A stretch of 64,000 nt of DNA from Novilysobacter selenitireducens (GTDB taxonomy: Bacteria; Pseudomonadota; Gammaproteobacteria; Xanthomonadales; Xanthomonadaceae): assembly GCF_020026895.1 (NCBI RefSeq), contig NZ_JAINZW010000002.1, forward strand, positions 558,001-622,000, given 5' to 3'. The notes below the pieces were generated by a model. That model was not told the origin of the DNA. It saw only the letters and a program-made list of their open reading frames with translations, and did not search any database. Numbering within the stretch: position 1 is the first letter of the stretch; each line of letters starts with the position of its first letter. Below are positions 35,435-44,173 of the stretch, in pieces. Made by a program: the position numbers and the translations under genes.

Positions 35435-38400
35435 GCAGGCTGGTCTCCAATGGAAGCGGACCCGGAATCAGCCGGAGGCGCGTCCTGCAGCTTGGCGCGG
35501 CGCGCACGGGCCAGGTAGTGCTCGTCCGCGCGGCGGTCCAGCAGGTCGTAGACCACGGGGATCACGACCAGCGTGAGCAGTGTCGACACCAGCAGGCCGC
35601 CGATCACGGTGATCGCCATCGGCGAGCGGACTTCTGCGCCCTCGCCCATGGCAATCGCCAGCGGAAGGAAGCCGAACAGCGTGCACAGCGTGGTCATGAT
35701 GATCGGCCGCAGGCGCGAGCGTGCGCCCTCCACCAGCGCCTCGCGCTTGGCCACGCCGGCCTCGCGCAGCTGGTTGACCTTGTCGATCAGGATGATCGCG
35801 TTCTTGGTGACCAGGCCCACCAGCAGGATCAGGCCGATGAACACCACCACCGAGATCGTGTTGCCGGTCACCAGCAGCGCCAGCACCGCGCCCACCATCG
35901 CCAGCGGGATGGTGAAGAGGATCACGAACGGGTGCAGCAGCGATTCGAACTGCGAAGCCATCACCAGGTAGACCAGGAAGATCGCCAGCCCGAACGCGAA
36001 CAGCAGCGAGTTCAGCGACTGCGCCAGCTCCTCGCCCTGGCCGCCGATGTGCATCTGCACGTCGGTGAGCGGATTGGCGGCCACCATCTGTTCGACCTCC
36101 TGCACCGCGGCACCCAGGTCGATGTCGCGCAGGTTGGCCGAAACGATCGCCACGCGCGTCTGGTCGGCGCGGTGGATCTCGCTCGGGCCGGTGGTGGCGA
36201 CCACGTCGGCGACCGACGACAGGCGCACCGATCGCGCGCTGCCCGGGTTGACGATCAGCTGGCGGATGTCCTCCACCGACGCGCGGTCGCCCTCCTGCGC
36301 ACGCACCAGCACGTCGATCTTGCGATCGCGGAAGCTGTAGCGGGTGGCCACTTCGCCGCGCACTTTCTTGACCACCGCATCGGCGATCTGGCGCGTGGTG
36401 AGGCCGAGCGACGCGGCACGGTCCTGGTCGAAGCGGATCTGGATCTCCGGGAAGCCCTGCTCCACCGTGGAGCTGACGTCGGCGTAGTGCGGGTTGTCCC
36501 GCAGCATCGCCGCCATCTGCTGGCCGGCGCGCTCGAGCGACTCCAGGTCCTCGCCGCGCAGTTCAATCTCCAGCGGGGTGGAGAACGAGAACAGCTGCGG
36601 GCGGCTGAAGTCGACCTGTGCACCGGCCTGGTCGGCCATGCTGGCACGCAGGCGCTCGGTCACCGCGGCTTCGACCTCCTCGCTGCCGCCGTCGGCCATC
36701 ACTACCGTGAGCTTGCCGATGTTCTCGCCGCTCTCGGTGGGGTTGGCATCCAGCCGCGTACCGGCACCGCTGACGCCGTACAGCGCATGCACGCCCGGCT
36801 CTTCGGCATGTTCGCGCTGCAGGTCGCGCACCACCGCATCGGTATCGCTCAGCGGCGTGCCCGGCGGCAGCTTGACCGTCATTTCGAACCGGTCCTGCGC
36901 CAGTTGCGGGATCAGGTCCGTGCCCAGCAGCGGCACCATCAGGATGGCCAGCACGAATGCGCCGGCGGCCGTGCCAAGTACCAGCATCGGACGCGCCATC
37001 GCGGCGGGCAGCAGCTTGAGGTAACCGCGCTCGGCCCGGCCGTACGGCGCCATCGCGACGTCGCTGGCCTTGCGCATGACCGGGCTGACGACGGCCACCA
37101 GGCCACGCCACGCCCGGACGATCGCCCAGGCGATGCCGAAGAACACGCCACGCACGCCCGCACCCGCACCACGGCCGGCCAGTGCCAGCGGCTTCTGCAG
37201 CTTGGAACGCGGCTCCCAACGCGGATGCGCGGGCTCCTCGGGGAACGCCATCGGCGGTCGGCCCTTCAGCGCGCTGAGCATCGGGATCAGTGTCATCGAC
37301 ACGACCAGCGAGATGGCAATCGCGATGGCGACGGTCAATGCCTGGTCGCGGAACAGCTCGCCGGCGATGCCTTCCACGAAAACCAGCGGCAGGAACACGG
37401 CAATCGTCGTCAGGGTCGACGCCACGACCGCCATGCTGACCTCGCGGGTGCCGACGATGGCTGCTTCCAGCACGCCCAACCCGCGCTCGCGCGCCTTGGC
37501 GATGGACTCCAGCACCACGATCGAGTCGTCCACCACCAGGCCGGTCGCCAACGCCAGGCCGCCCAGCGACATGACGTTGAGGCTCAGGCCCAGCTGGCCC
37601 ATGAAGAAGAACGTGGTGATGATCGAAACCGGCAGCGACAGCGAGATCACGAACGTGCTCCAGCCGTCGCGCAGGAACAGGAAGATGATCAGGATCGCCA
37701 GCATGCCGCCGATCACCGCGTCCTTCTTGACGTCGCTGATGGCGTGGCGGATGAACTGCGACTGGTCGTCGATGACGGTCAGCTCGATGTCATCGGGCAC
37801 CTGCTCGCGGATCTGCGCCAGGCGCGCCTCGATGGCATCGGCGGTGGCAACGGTATTGGCGTCACCTTCCTTGTAGATCGCCAGCTCGACCGCTTCGCGA
37901 CCGCCCAGGCGGATGATGGCTTCGCGCTCCTTGTAGCCCTGGCGCACGTCGGCGACGTCGCGCAGGCGGATCGGCATGCCGCCGGCCACGGCATTGCCGC
38001 CGGACGACGTGCTCTGCACGGAGGCGGCGGCAGCCATCGCATCGGCCGAACCGGTCGCGGCCGCGACACGGGCCATCTGCTCGGCCGCGCTCTGCGCCGC
38101 ACCGCCATCCGGGCCCTGCGTGGTGACCAGCATGTCGCGCATTTCCTCGACGCTGGCGAACTGGTTCACCGTGCGCACGAGGTAACGCTGCGAGCCCTCT
38201 TCCAGCCGGCCGCCGGAGACGTTGACGTTCTCCTGGCCCAGGCGCTGGATGACGGTATCGATCGGCAGGTTGAGCTGCGCCAGGCGCTGCTGGTCGATGT
38301 CGACCTGGATCTCGTCCTCGAGGCCACCGCCGACCTTGACCGCGGCCACGCCTTCGACCGGCTCGAGCTTCTTCTTGAGGTCGTCGTCGGCGTAGCGGCG

Positions 38401-38961
38401 CAGCTCGGTCAGCTGTCGCACCACCTCGCCTTCACCGGCGTCCGCCGTGCCCTTGGCCGCCAGCGCGATGCGCAGGATCGGCTCGGTCGACGGATTGAAG
38501 CGCAGCAGCACCGGCGGTGCGGCTTCCAGCGGCAGGTTGAGCGACTCCATCTTGTCGCGCACGTCGAGCGTGGCCTGGTCCATGTCGGTGCCCCAGGCGA
38601 ACTCGAGCACCACGTCGCTCTGCCCGGTGCGCGACACCGACTTGAGCTTGCGCAGGCCCTTCACCACGCCGACGGCTTCTTCCACCGGCTCGCTGATCAG
38701 CGTCTCGATCTCCGCCGGCGCCGCGCCCGTGTATTCGGTACGGACCGTCAGGGTCGGGTAGCTGAGGTCGGGCAGCAGGTTGACCTTGAGGTTGCCGAGC
38801 GCGATCAGTCCGAACAGCAGGAAGCTGATGGTGAACATCGCCACGGTGACGCGGCGACGCGTGGAGAACTCGACCAGGTTGAACGGCGGTGCAGGCGGGT
38901 GCAGTGCGGGGTCGAACCCGTCCTTCCCGTGCGGCGGCGGGGTGTGCGTGGAATCGCTCAC
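35431..38961 (-). CDS. RND efflux transporter, inner membrane subunit (first pump, enlarged)
   Basis: A 1176-residue RND permease, longer than the usual 1020-1050. Two insertions explain the size. One is an Ala/Gly/Ser-rich stretch at about residues 281-330 in the first periplasmic domain (GGAAQSAAEQMARVAAATGS). The other is an extended cytoplasmic loop at about 565-655 between helices 6 and 7 (KGRPPMAFPEEPAHPRWEPR then a basic region). The relay residues are of AcrB type: VVDDSIVVLES in helix 4 (about 478) and LVTKNAIILID in helix 10 (about 1052). It lies 15 bases after the adaptor gene and overlaps the second pump by four bases. Substrates cannot be inferred. Confidence 0.93.
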   Translation of the reverse strand: MSDSTHTPPPHGKDGFDPALHPPAPPFNLVEFSTRRRVTVAMFTISFLLFGLIALGNLKVNLLPDLSYPTLTVRTEYTGAAPAEIETLISEPVEEAVGVVKGLRKLKSVSRTGQSDVVLEFAWGTDMDQATLDVRDKMESLNLPLEAAPPVLLRFNPSTEPILRIALAAKGTADAGEGEVVRQLTELRRYADDDLKKKLEPVEGVAAVKVGGGLEDEIQVDIDQQRLAQLNLPIDTVIQRLGQENVNVSGGRLEEGSQRYLVRTVNQFASVEEMRDMLVTTQGPDGGAAQSAAEQMARVAAATGSADAMAAAASVQSTSSGGNAVAGGMPIRLRDVADVRQGYKEREAIIRLGGREAVELAIYKEGDANTVATADAIEARLAQIREQVPDDIELTVIDDQSQFIRHAISDVKKDAVIGGMLAILIIFLFLRDGWSTFVISLSLPVSIITTFFFMGQLGLSLNVMSLGGLALATGLVVDDSIVVLESIAKARERGLGVLEAAIVGTREVSMAVVASTLTTIAVFLPLVFVEGIAGELFRDQALTVAIAIAISLVVSMTLIPMLSALKGRPPMAFPEEPAHPRWEPRSKLQKPLALAGRGAGAGVRGVFFGIAWAIVRAWRGLVAVVSPVMRKASDVAMAPYGRAERGYLKLLPAAMARPMLVLGTAAGAFVLAILMVPLLGTDLIPQLAQDRFEMTVKLPPGTPLSDTDAVVRDLQREHAEEPGVHALYGVSGAGTRLDANPTESGENIGKLTVVMADGGSEEVEAAVTERLRASMADQAGAQVDFSRPQLFSFSTPLEIELRGEDLESLERAGQQMAAMLRDNPHYADVSSTVEQGFPEIQIRFDQDRAASLGLTTRQIADAVVKKVRGEVATRYSFRDRKIDVLVRAQEGDRASVEDIRQLIVNPGSARSVRLSSVADVVATTGPSEIHRADQTRVAIVSANLRDIDLGAAVQEVEQMVAANPLTDVQMHIGGQGEELAQSLNSLLFAFGLAIFLVYLVMASQFESLLHPFVILFTIPLAMVGAVLALLVTGNTISVVVFIGLILLVGLVTKNAIILIDKVNQLREAGVAKREALVEGARSRLRPIIMTTLCTLFGFLPLAIAMGEGAEVRSPMAITVIGGLLVSTLLTLVVIPVVYDLLDRRADEHYLARARRAKLQDAPPADSGSASIGDQPA

Positions 38962-38976
38962 GTGTCGTCCTCGGGA

Positions 38977-40131
38977 TTACTGCTGGTTGTCGTCGTTGTC
39001 TTCGGCTTTGGCAGCGGCCGGCTTCGCCGCGGCCACCTGCGTGGCCTTGGGCTGGCCGACCACCTGCACCAGGCTGCCTTCGCGCAGCGCGGCCTTGCCC
39101 GCCACCACCACCTGGTCGCCGGTCTTCAGGCCTTCGCGTACTTCGACCCACTGCCCGTCCACGTAGCCGAGCTTGACCGGCACGCGCACGGCCTTGCTCT
39201 CGCGCACCACGAACACCGCCGGGTCGCCCTCGCCGTCCAGCAGCGCGATGCGCGGCACCGTCAGTGCGTTGGCGCGCTGGTCGTAGGCGATGCTGATGCG
39301 GCCGAACATGCCCGGCTGCAGCAGGCCGCCGCCTTCGAACGCGCAGATCACGCGGAACGTGCCGCTGCCGGCATCGACCACCGGCGCCACGCGATCGACA
39401 CGACCGGTGAAGGTCTGGCCCGGCAGCGAGTCCACCGTCAGTTCAACCGGCAGGCCGGCTTTGAGCGTCGCGAGTTCGCGCTCGGGCACGTTGAGCACGG
39501 CCTCCAGCTGCGAGGTGTCCACGATCCGGAAGATCGGCGTGTTGATCTGCACGAAGTTGCCGGTCTTGATAGACCGCGAGGCCACCACGCCGGAGATCGG
39601 CGCGGTAACGGACGCGTAGGAGACCTCCAGGTTGGCCAGGCGGTTGGCCGCGCGCGCGTTGGCCAGGTCGTACTTGATCTGGTCGTTGTCGTTGGCGCTG
39701 AGCAACTGCTGCTCGGCCAGTTGGCTGGAGCGCTGGTAGTTGTTCTGGAGCTTGGCGACCTGCGCGGCGGTCTGTGCGGCCTGCAGGCGTGCGCGGTCGG
39801 CATCCAGCCTGACCAGGGTCTGGCCGGCGCGGACGACATCGCCCTCCTCCACCATTACCTGCAGCGCGACACCGGAGGTCTTGGCCACCACCTGGGACTC
39901 GCCCAGCGCCTCCAACGGTGCAGTGCCCGTGTAACTGGCAGCCACCGCACGCAACGAGGCGGCGGCAACCTCCACCGGCACCGCCTCCTCGGCCGGCGTT
40001 TCCTCGGTGGTCTTGGCGTCGGCGGCCCCTTCGCCGCCCTTGCAGGCAGACAGGGCGAACGCGCCGGCCAGCGCGACGACGAGGGCGCGAACCAGGATGA
40101 GTCGGCCGCGGAACAGGATGGAGTGACGCAT
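38977..40131 (-). CDS. RND efflux periplasmic adaptor (membrane fusion) lipoprotein
   Basis: A 384-residue adaptor that joins the pump to an outer membrane channel. The signal peptide ends in a lipobox ALSAC with Cys30. Next come a low-complexity Glu/Ala linker, the lipoyl half-motifs (VMVEEGDVVRAGQTLVRLDA and APISGVVASRSIKTGNFVQI), a short alpha-hairpin between them (QTAAQVAKLQNNYQRSSQLA) and the beta-barrel (GRVDRVAPVVDAGSGTFRV). The C-terminus is rich in Ala, Lys and Asp. It is first in the operon and supplies both downstream RND pumps. The ATG at 40131 is preferred over upstream in-frame codons because it starts a good signal peptide. Confidence 0.93.
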   Translation of the reverse strand: MRHSILFRGRLILVRALVVALAGAFALSACKGGEGAADAKTTEETPAEEAVPVEVAAASLRAVAASYTGTAPLEALGESQVVAKTSGVALQVMVEEGDVVRAGQTLVRLDADRARLQAAQTAAQVAKLQNNYQRSSQLAEQQLLSANDNDQIKYDLANARAANRLANLEVSYASVTAPISGVVASRSIKTGNFVQINTPIFRIVDTSQLEAVLNVPERELATLKAGLPVELTVDSLPGQTFTGRVDRVAPVVDAGSGTFRVICAFEGGGLLQPGMFGRISIAYDQRANALTVPRIALLDGEGDPAVFVVRESKAVRVPVKLGYVDGQWVEVREGLKTGDQVVVAGKAALREGSLVQVVGQPKATQVAAAKPAAAKAEDNDDNQQ

Positions 40132-40542
40132 GGTGGGGCCCCGATTTGGAAGTGTCGTTGTTGGGTGGCCTGGACGCCGGCCCTGCTCCGCGCCCGGCCG
40201 TGCCGGCGGGCTGCATGAACAGGCCTGCGGACAGGCGTATGTCGGTGTTGTATGAAGGTATATCACCGGTAACGCGGCCGGCATCCGCCGAAGGTCATGG
40301 TGACTGCCGTCATCGCCCCCGGCGGCTGGCTGCCTCTGCCGCGACCCGACCCGCGCACGATGGCATTCGCGTGGTCCGGACCGGCGCGGCAGCCCGCAAC
40401 ACTGGTGATGCGGAACCGGGGCGCTTCGTTGCAGTGACCGTGCGGGCTATACTGGGCGACTTGTGCGCAGCGGCACACCGCCGTGCCCCAACGCGCAGCC
40501 AGCCATTATCCTTCGCTAGCCAAAGAGATTGCGGACAACGAC
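40132..40542. other. 411-base divergent intergenic region
   Basis: This is the only gap over 300 bases. It separates the leftward RND operon from the rightward cytochrome genes and should hold both promoters. A good TATACT -10 box for the cytochromes is at 40448. For the RND operon I see AT-richer sequence around 40230-40265 (minus strand TATACC and CATACAAC) but no convincing -35, no palindromic operator and no adjacent regulator gene. No small coding region is evident. Confidence 0.5.
40425..40453 (+). promoter_or_regulatory. putative promoter of the cytochrome pair
   Basis: The -10 box TATACT (40448-40453) is strong. At 17 bases upstream the -35 position holds TTCGTT, a weak match. Transcription would start near 40460, about 80 bases before the first cytochrome. 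Confidence 0.4.
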
Positions 40543-40920
40543 ATGATGCGACCGCTCACGATCGCCGCCTGCCTCGCCCTGGGTGCCATTGCCCCCATCG
40601 CGATGGCCCAGGACACCGCCCCCGCCGCTGCCCCGGCCGCCCAGCCCGCCGCCGATCCGGCGCCTGCTGCCGGCAACGCCGAGAACGGCCGGATGCTGAC
40701 CTACACCTGCCAGGGCTGCCACGGCATCGACGGCTACAAGAACGCCTACCCGAACTTCCACGTGCCCAAGATCGGCGGCCAGTCGGCGCAGTACCTGCGC
40801 AACGCGCTGACCGGTTACAAGGACGGCACGCGCAACCACCCGACCATGCAGGCGCAGGCGCAGAGCTTTTCGGAGCAGGACATCGCCGACATCGCCGCGT
40901 TCCTTTCGAACCTGAAGTAA
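40543..40920 (+). CDS. periplasmic c-type cytochrome (c4/c553-like, monoheme)
   Basis: A 125-residue cytochrome c. The signal peptide runs to about residue 22 (ending AMA), followed by an Ala/Pro-rich linker. The haem site is CQGCH (Cys56, Cys59, His60), and the axial Met is probably Met102 in RNHPTMQAQAQS before SEQDIADIAAFLSNLK. This class I pattern equals one half of a dihaem cytochrome c4. Such proteins shuttle electrons from the bc1 complex to terminal oxidases. Start: ATG ATG at 40543; the frame is open further upstream but that part does not form a signal peptide. Confidence 0.9.
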   Translation: MMRPLTIAACLALGAIAPIAMAQDTAPAAAPAAQPAADPAPAAGNAENGRMLTYTCQGCHGIDGYKNAYPNFHVPKIGGQSAQYLRNALTGYKDGTRNHPTMQAQAQSFSEQDIADIAAFLSNLK

Positions 40921-40931
40921 GCGAGCCGACC

Positions 40932-41384
40932 ATGACGTCCAAGACGACCCCCCGCACCACCACGGGCGCCGCGATGATCGTGCTGGCCGCGACCCTCGCC
41001 CTGTCCGCCTGCTCCTCGCCCGAGACCCCGCCCGAAGGCGAAGCCGCCGCCGCGCCGACCTCCTCGTCCGCCGGACTGCCAGCGGGCAACATCGCCGCCG
41101 GCGAGCAACTTGCCAACACCAAGGGCGCGGCCACCGGCCAGTCCTGCATCGACTGCCATGGCGCCGACGGCAACGCCCCGATCGACGCGACCTACCCCAA
41201 GCTGGGCGGCCAGTACTACGACTACCTCGCCCATGCGCTGGAGCAGTACCGCGACGGCCAGCGCGAGCACGCGCTGATGTCGAGCCAGGCCGCCGGCCTC
41301 ACCGATCAGCAGATCTCCGACCTTGCGGTGTATTTCGGTTCGCGCGACGCACAGCTGACCACGCTCGAGGGCGTGCACAACTGA
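40932..41384 (+). CDS. c-type cytochrome lipoprotein (monoheme)
   Basis: A 150-residue cytochrome c with a lipoprotein signal: lipobox LALSAC with Cys27. After a Glu/Ala/Ser-rich linker the haem site is CIDCH (Cys72, Cys75, His76), with a probable axial Met116 in HALMSSQAAGLTDQQISDL. It starts 11 bases after the previous cytochrome gene, and the two together look like the two halves of a cytochrome c4 on separate chains, one soluble and one membrane-bound. A strong terminator follows. Confidence 0.9.
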   Translation: MTSKTTPRTTTGAAMIVLAATLALSACSSPETPPEGEAAAAPTSSSAGLPAGNIAAGEQLANTKGAATGQSCIDCHGADGNAPIDATYPKLGGQYYDYLAHALEQYRDGQREHALMSSQAAGLTDQQISDLAVYFGSRDAQLTTLEGVHN

Positions 41385-41414
41385 GGTCGGCGAAACGTGC
41401 CGGCGTGACAGGAG

Positions 41415-41442
41415 AAGCCCGCTTCGAAGCGGGCTTTTTTTT
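41415..41442 (+). terminator. intrinsic terminator of the cytochrome pair
   Basis: A ten-base-pair perfect stem AAGCCCGCTT / AAGCGGGCTT runs directly into a tract of eight or more T residues, 30 bases after the stop codon. It is the clearest terminator in the window. Confidence 0.92.
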
Positions 41443-41602
41443 GCGTCGCTTAGTACGGCGCGTCCGACTGCCCCCTGAGTGGAGGCTGGTCACACGACAG
41501 TGCGGCAGCTCTGGAGGTGACTTGCATAGCATTCCTGCAAACGCACGTTTCTGGGCCGTTGCACATGCGCATGCGTGACTACGCGCCGTCGGACCAGGAT
41601 GG

Positions 41603-41622
41603 ATCCCGGCCTTCGCCGGGAT
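41603..41622. repeat. short palindromic repeat unit
   Basis: ATCCCGGC-CTTC-GCCGGGAT forms a perfect eight-base-pair hairpin, flanked by GGATGG and GACGGGATGG. The sequence has the look of the dispersed palindromes (consensus-like GGATCCCGGCCTTCGCCGGG) common between genes in Xanthomonadaceae. It lies between the cytochrome terminator and the lipoprotein gene. Only one copy is seen in this window, so the repeat status rests on resemblance. Confidence 0.5.
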
Positions 41623-41681
41623 GACGGGATGGTCCATTCCTTATCGGCCCGAGCCTCTCGGCCCGCTAGATCAAAGCGGGC

Positions 41682-42146
41682 TCAAAGGCGCCGCTCCCAG
41701 TCCGCGCTCGTCAGGCGCCATGTTCCGCCTTCATCGCGCCAACCGGTGGTCACATCCTGCACGCGAACCGACTCGGGCAACACACCCGAGCTGCCCGTCA
41801 GGACGGCGGAGAATCGGACGGTGGCGTGGCCATCCTGGAGTTCGATGTCCGGCGGGCCCAGCGTGACGCCGACATTGCGATGGCGGCGCAACATCACAAT
41901 GGCCATGCGCCGTGCCCCGTCCCGGTCCATGCCTTCGGGACCGACGAAGTCCTCGGCCAGATGGTCGGTCAATGCCGCGGCATCGCGTTGTTCGATGGCC
42001 GCCTGCATGCCCGCCATCGCCTCGCGCAGACGCTGCTCGGGGGGTGTGCGATTACACGAACCCAACAGCAGCGTGCCCAGCAGGAGGGCCCACGCGAGCC
42101 ACGCCTGGCGCACCCCCCGCACATCCCTCCGCTTCACCGATTCCAT
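41682..42146 (-). CDS. small lipoprotein, possible NTF2/SnoaL-like fold
   Basis: A 154-residue protein with a lipobox LLLGSC (Cys31). The mature part begins with a helix (EQRLREAMAGMQAAIEQRDA), then HLAEDFVGPEGMDRDGARRM, and ends in strands (HATVRFSAVLTGS, TTGWRDEGGTWRLTSADWER). This helix-then-curved-sheet pattern, with the final W...W strand, is that of NTF2-like domains, which can bind small molecules. No catalytic residue can be named. It is divergent from rpfB, 196 bases away. Conservation next to the rpf cluster cannot be judged here. Confidence 0.72.
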   Translation of the reverse strand: MESVKRRDVRGVRQAWLAWALLLGTLLLGSCNRTPPEQRLREAMAGMQAAIEQRDAAALTDHLAEDFVGPEGMDRDGARRMAIVMLRRHRNVGVTLGPPDIELQDGHATVRFSAVLTGSSGVLPESVRVQDVTTGWRDEGGTWRLTSADWERRL

Positions 42147-42342
42147 CGTTGTCGTCCCCCAATTCGGTTAGCGCGTAATGCTGCCACGGACGCGCACTGG
42201 CGCGCCTTGCCAGCCCCTAGAGCCTATGCTCCAATCGAACGGCTCCGTACGCAGGCGAATCCGGGGCCGCCGCGTCGGCACTGGCCGGCCGCTATCGAAA
42301 CAGACTCCGGCTTGCACCGGAAAAACATCCAAGGGGATCGCA

Positions 42343-44007
42343 ATGAGCAATGACCGTCCGTGGCTGGCCCAGTACCCGGCCGGAGTACCGTCGCAGATCG
42401 ACGTGGACGAATACCCGTCCATCGTTTCGGTGCTCGACAACGCCATTGCCAACTACCGCGACCGCCCCGCCTTCTCCAACCTGGGCCGGACGCTGACCTA
42501 CGGCGAGATCGACGAACTCAGCGCCCGGTTCGCCGCCTACCTGCTGGGTGAGCTGAAGCTCAAGAAGGGCGATCGCGTCGCGATCATGATGCCCAACTGC
42601 CTGCAGTACCCGATCGCCACCTTCGGCATCCTGCGCGCCGGGCTGACGGTGGTGAACACCAACCCGATGTACACCGCGCGCGAGTTGCGCCACCAGCTGG
42701 CCGACTCGGGTGCCAGCGCGATCCTGGTGCTCGACAACTTCGGCTCGGTCGTCCAGGAGGTCCTGGCCGACACGCAGGTCAAGCAGGTGATCACCACGGG
42801 CCTCGGCGACATGCTGGGGTTCCCCAAGGGCGCGATCGTCAATTTCGTGCTCAAGCACGTCAAGAAGATGGTGCCGGACTACCGCATCGCCGGCGCGATC
42901 CGTTTCAAGGACGCGCTGGACCTGGGCGGCAAGCACACCCTGCAGCCCATCGACATCCAGTCGGGCGACATCGCCTTCCTGCAGTACACCGGCGGCACCA
43001 CGGGCGTTTCCAAGGGCGCGATGCTGACCCACCGCAACCTGGTGGCCAACATGCAGCAGGCCGCTGCATGGATCGGCACCAACGTGCGCATGGGCGAGGA
43101 AGTCATCATCACCGCGCTGCCGCTGTACCACATCTTCGCGTTGACGGCGAACGGCCTGGTCTTCATGAAGTTCGGCGGCCTCAACCACATGATCACCAAC
43201 CCGCGCGACATGCCCGGGTTCGTCAAGGAGCTCAAGAAGGTCCCGTTCACCGCGATCACGGGCGTCAATACGCTGTTCAACGGCCTGCTCAACACGCCGG
43301 GCTTCGAGGAGGTCGACTTCTCCCGCCTGCACCTCACCCTGGGTGGCGGCATGGCGGTGCAGCGCTCCGTCGCAGACCGCTGGAAGAAGCTCACCGGCAC
43401 GACGCTGGTGGAGGCCTACGGCCTGACGGAAACCTCGCCGGCCGCGTGCATCAACCCGATGGACCTGGCCGACTACAACGGCGCGATCGGCCTGCCGATC
43501 CCGTCCACCGATGCCTGCATCAAGGACGAGGACGGCAACCTGGTGCCGACCGGGGAAGTCGGCGAGCTGTGCATCAAGGGCCCGCAGGTGATGAAGGGCT
43601 ATTGGAACCGTCCCGAGGAAACCGCGCAGGTCATGGACAGCGAAGGCTGGCTGCACACCGGCGACATGGCCCGGATGGACGAGAAGGGCTTCTTCTACAT
43701 CGTCGATCGCAAGAAGGACATGATCTTGGTGTCGGGCTTCAACGTGTACCCGAACGAGGTCGAGGACGTCATCGCGATGATGCCGGGCGTGCTCGAAGTC
43801 GCGGCCGTGGGCGTAGCGGACGACAAGTCTGGCGAGGCGGTCAAGGTGGTGATCGTCAAGAAGGATCCTTCGTTGACCGAGGAGCAGGTCAAGACTCATG
43901 CCCGCGCCAACCTGACCGGCTACAAGCAGCCGCGCGTCGTGGAGTTCCGCACCGAGCTGCCCAAGACCAACGTCGGCAAGATCCTGCGGCGCGAGCTGCG
44001 CGACTAG
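42343..44007 (+). CDS. rpfB: long-chain fatty acyl-CoA ligase RpfB
   Basis: A 554-residue acyl-CoA synthetase. The ATP/AMP-binding motif [13 protein letters not shown] is near residue 215. [30 protein letters not shown] and the C-terminal catalytic Lys in [12 protein letters not shown] complete the ANL-family set. In Xanthomonas the copy next to rpfF is RpfB, which turns over the diffusible signal factor and its precursors and also serves as FadD. The position directly upstream of rpfF makes that assignment firm. An AAGGGGA ribosome-binding site precedes the ATG. Confidence 0.93.
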   Translation: MSNDRPWLAQYPAGVPSQIDVDEYPSIVSVLDNAIANYRDRPAFSNLGRTLTYGEIDELSARFAAYLLGELKLKKGDRVAIMMPNCLQYPIATFGILRAGLTVVNTNPMYTARELRHQLADSGASAILVLDNFGSVVQEVLADTQVKQVITTGLGDMLGFPKGAIVNFVLKHVKKMVPDYRIAGAIRFKDALDLGGKHTLQPIDIQSGDIAFLQYTGGTTGVSKGAMLTHRNLVANMQQAAAWIGTNVRMGEEVIITALPLYHIFALTANGLVFMKFGGLNHMITNPRDMPGFVKELKKVPFTAITGVNTLFNGLLNTPGFEEVDFSRLHLTLGGGMAVQRSVADRWKKLTGTTLVEAYGLTETSPAACINPMDLADYNGAIGLPIPSTDACIKDEDGNLVPTGEVGELCIKGPQVMKGYWNRPEETAQVMDSEGWLHTGDMARMDEKGFFYIVDRKKDMILVSGFNVYPNEVEDVIAMMPGVLEVAAVGVADDKSGEAVKVVIVKKDPSLTEEQVKTHARANLTGYKQPRVVEFRTELPKTNVGKILRRELRD

Positions 44008-44031
44008 TTCCCTCGCTCCTTGCCGCCGAAG

Positions 44032-44060
44032 AAGGCCCCTCCATGAGGGGCCTTTTGTTT
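44032..44060 (+). terminator. intrinsic terminator between rpfB and rpfF
   Basis: A nine-base-pair stem AAGGCCCCT / AGGGGCCTT with loop CCATG is followed by TTTTGTTT, 24 bases after the rpfB stop. It implies that rpfF is transcribed mainly from its own promoter in the remaining 113 bases. Confidence 0.82.
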
Positions 44061-44173
44061 GCGCGTATCTTTTTCATGCACGGTTCATGCCCGGGTGTAG
44101 CATCGCCGCGTGGGCTTCACCCAGCCGCCCGCGCCCACCATGCCTGCGGACGGCCATCCCCGAGGACCGCACC

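Noticed and set aside
32282-40218. Two very long plus-strand frames (about 1080 and 1570 codons) opposite the RND operon
   Set aside because: They mirror the codon bias of the true genes and give His/Arg/Gln-rich sequence without domains.
40429-40453. TTGCAG at 40429 as the -35 box of the cytochrome promoter
   Set aside because: The spacing to TATACT is only 13 bases, too short for a sigma-70 promoter.
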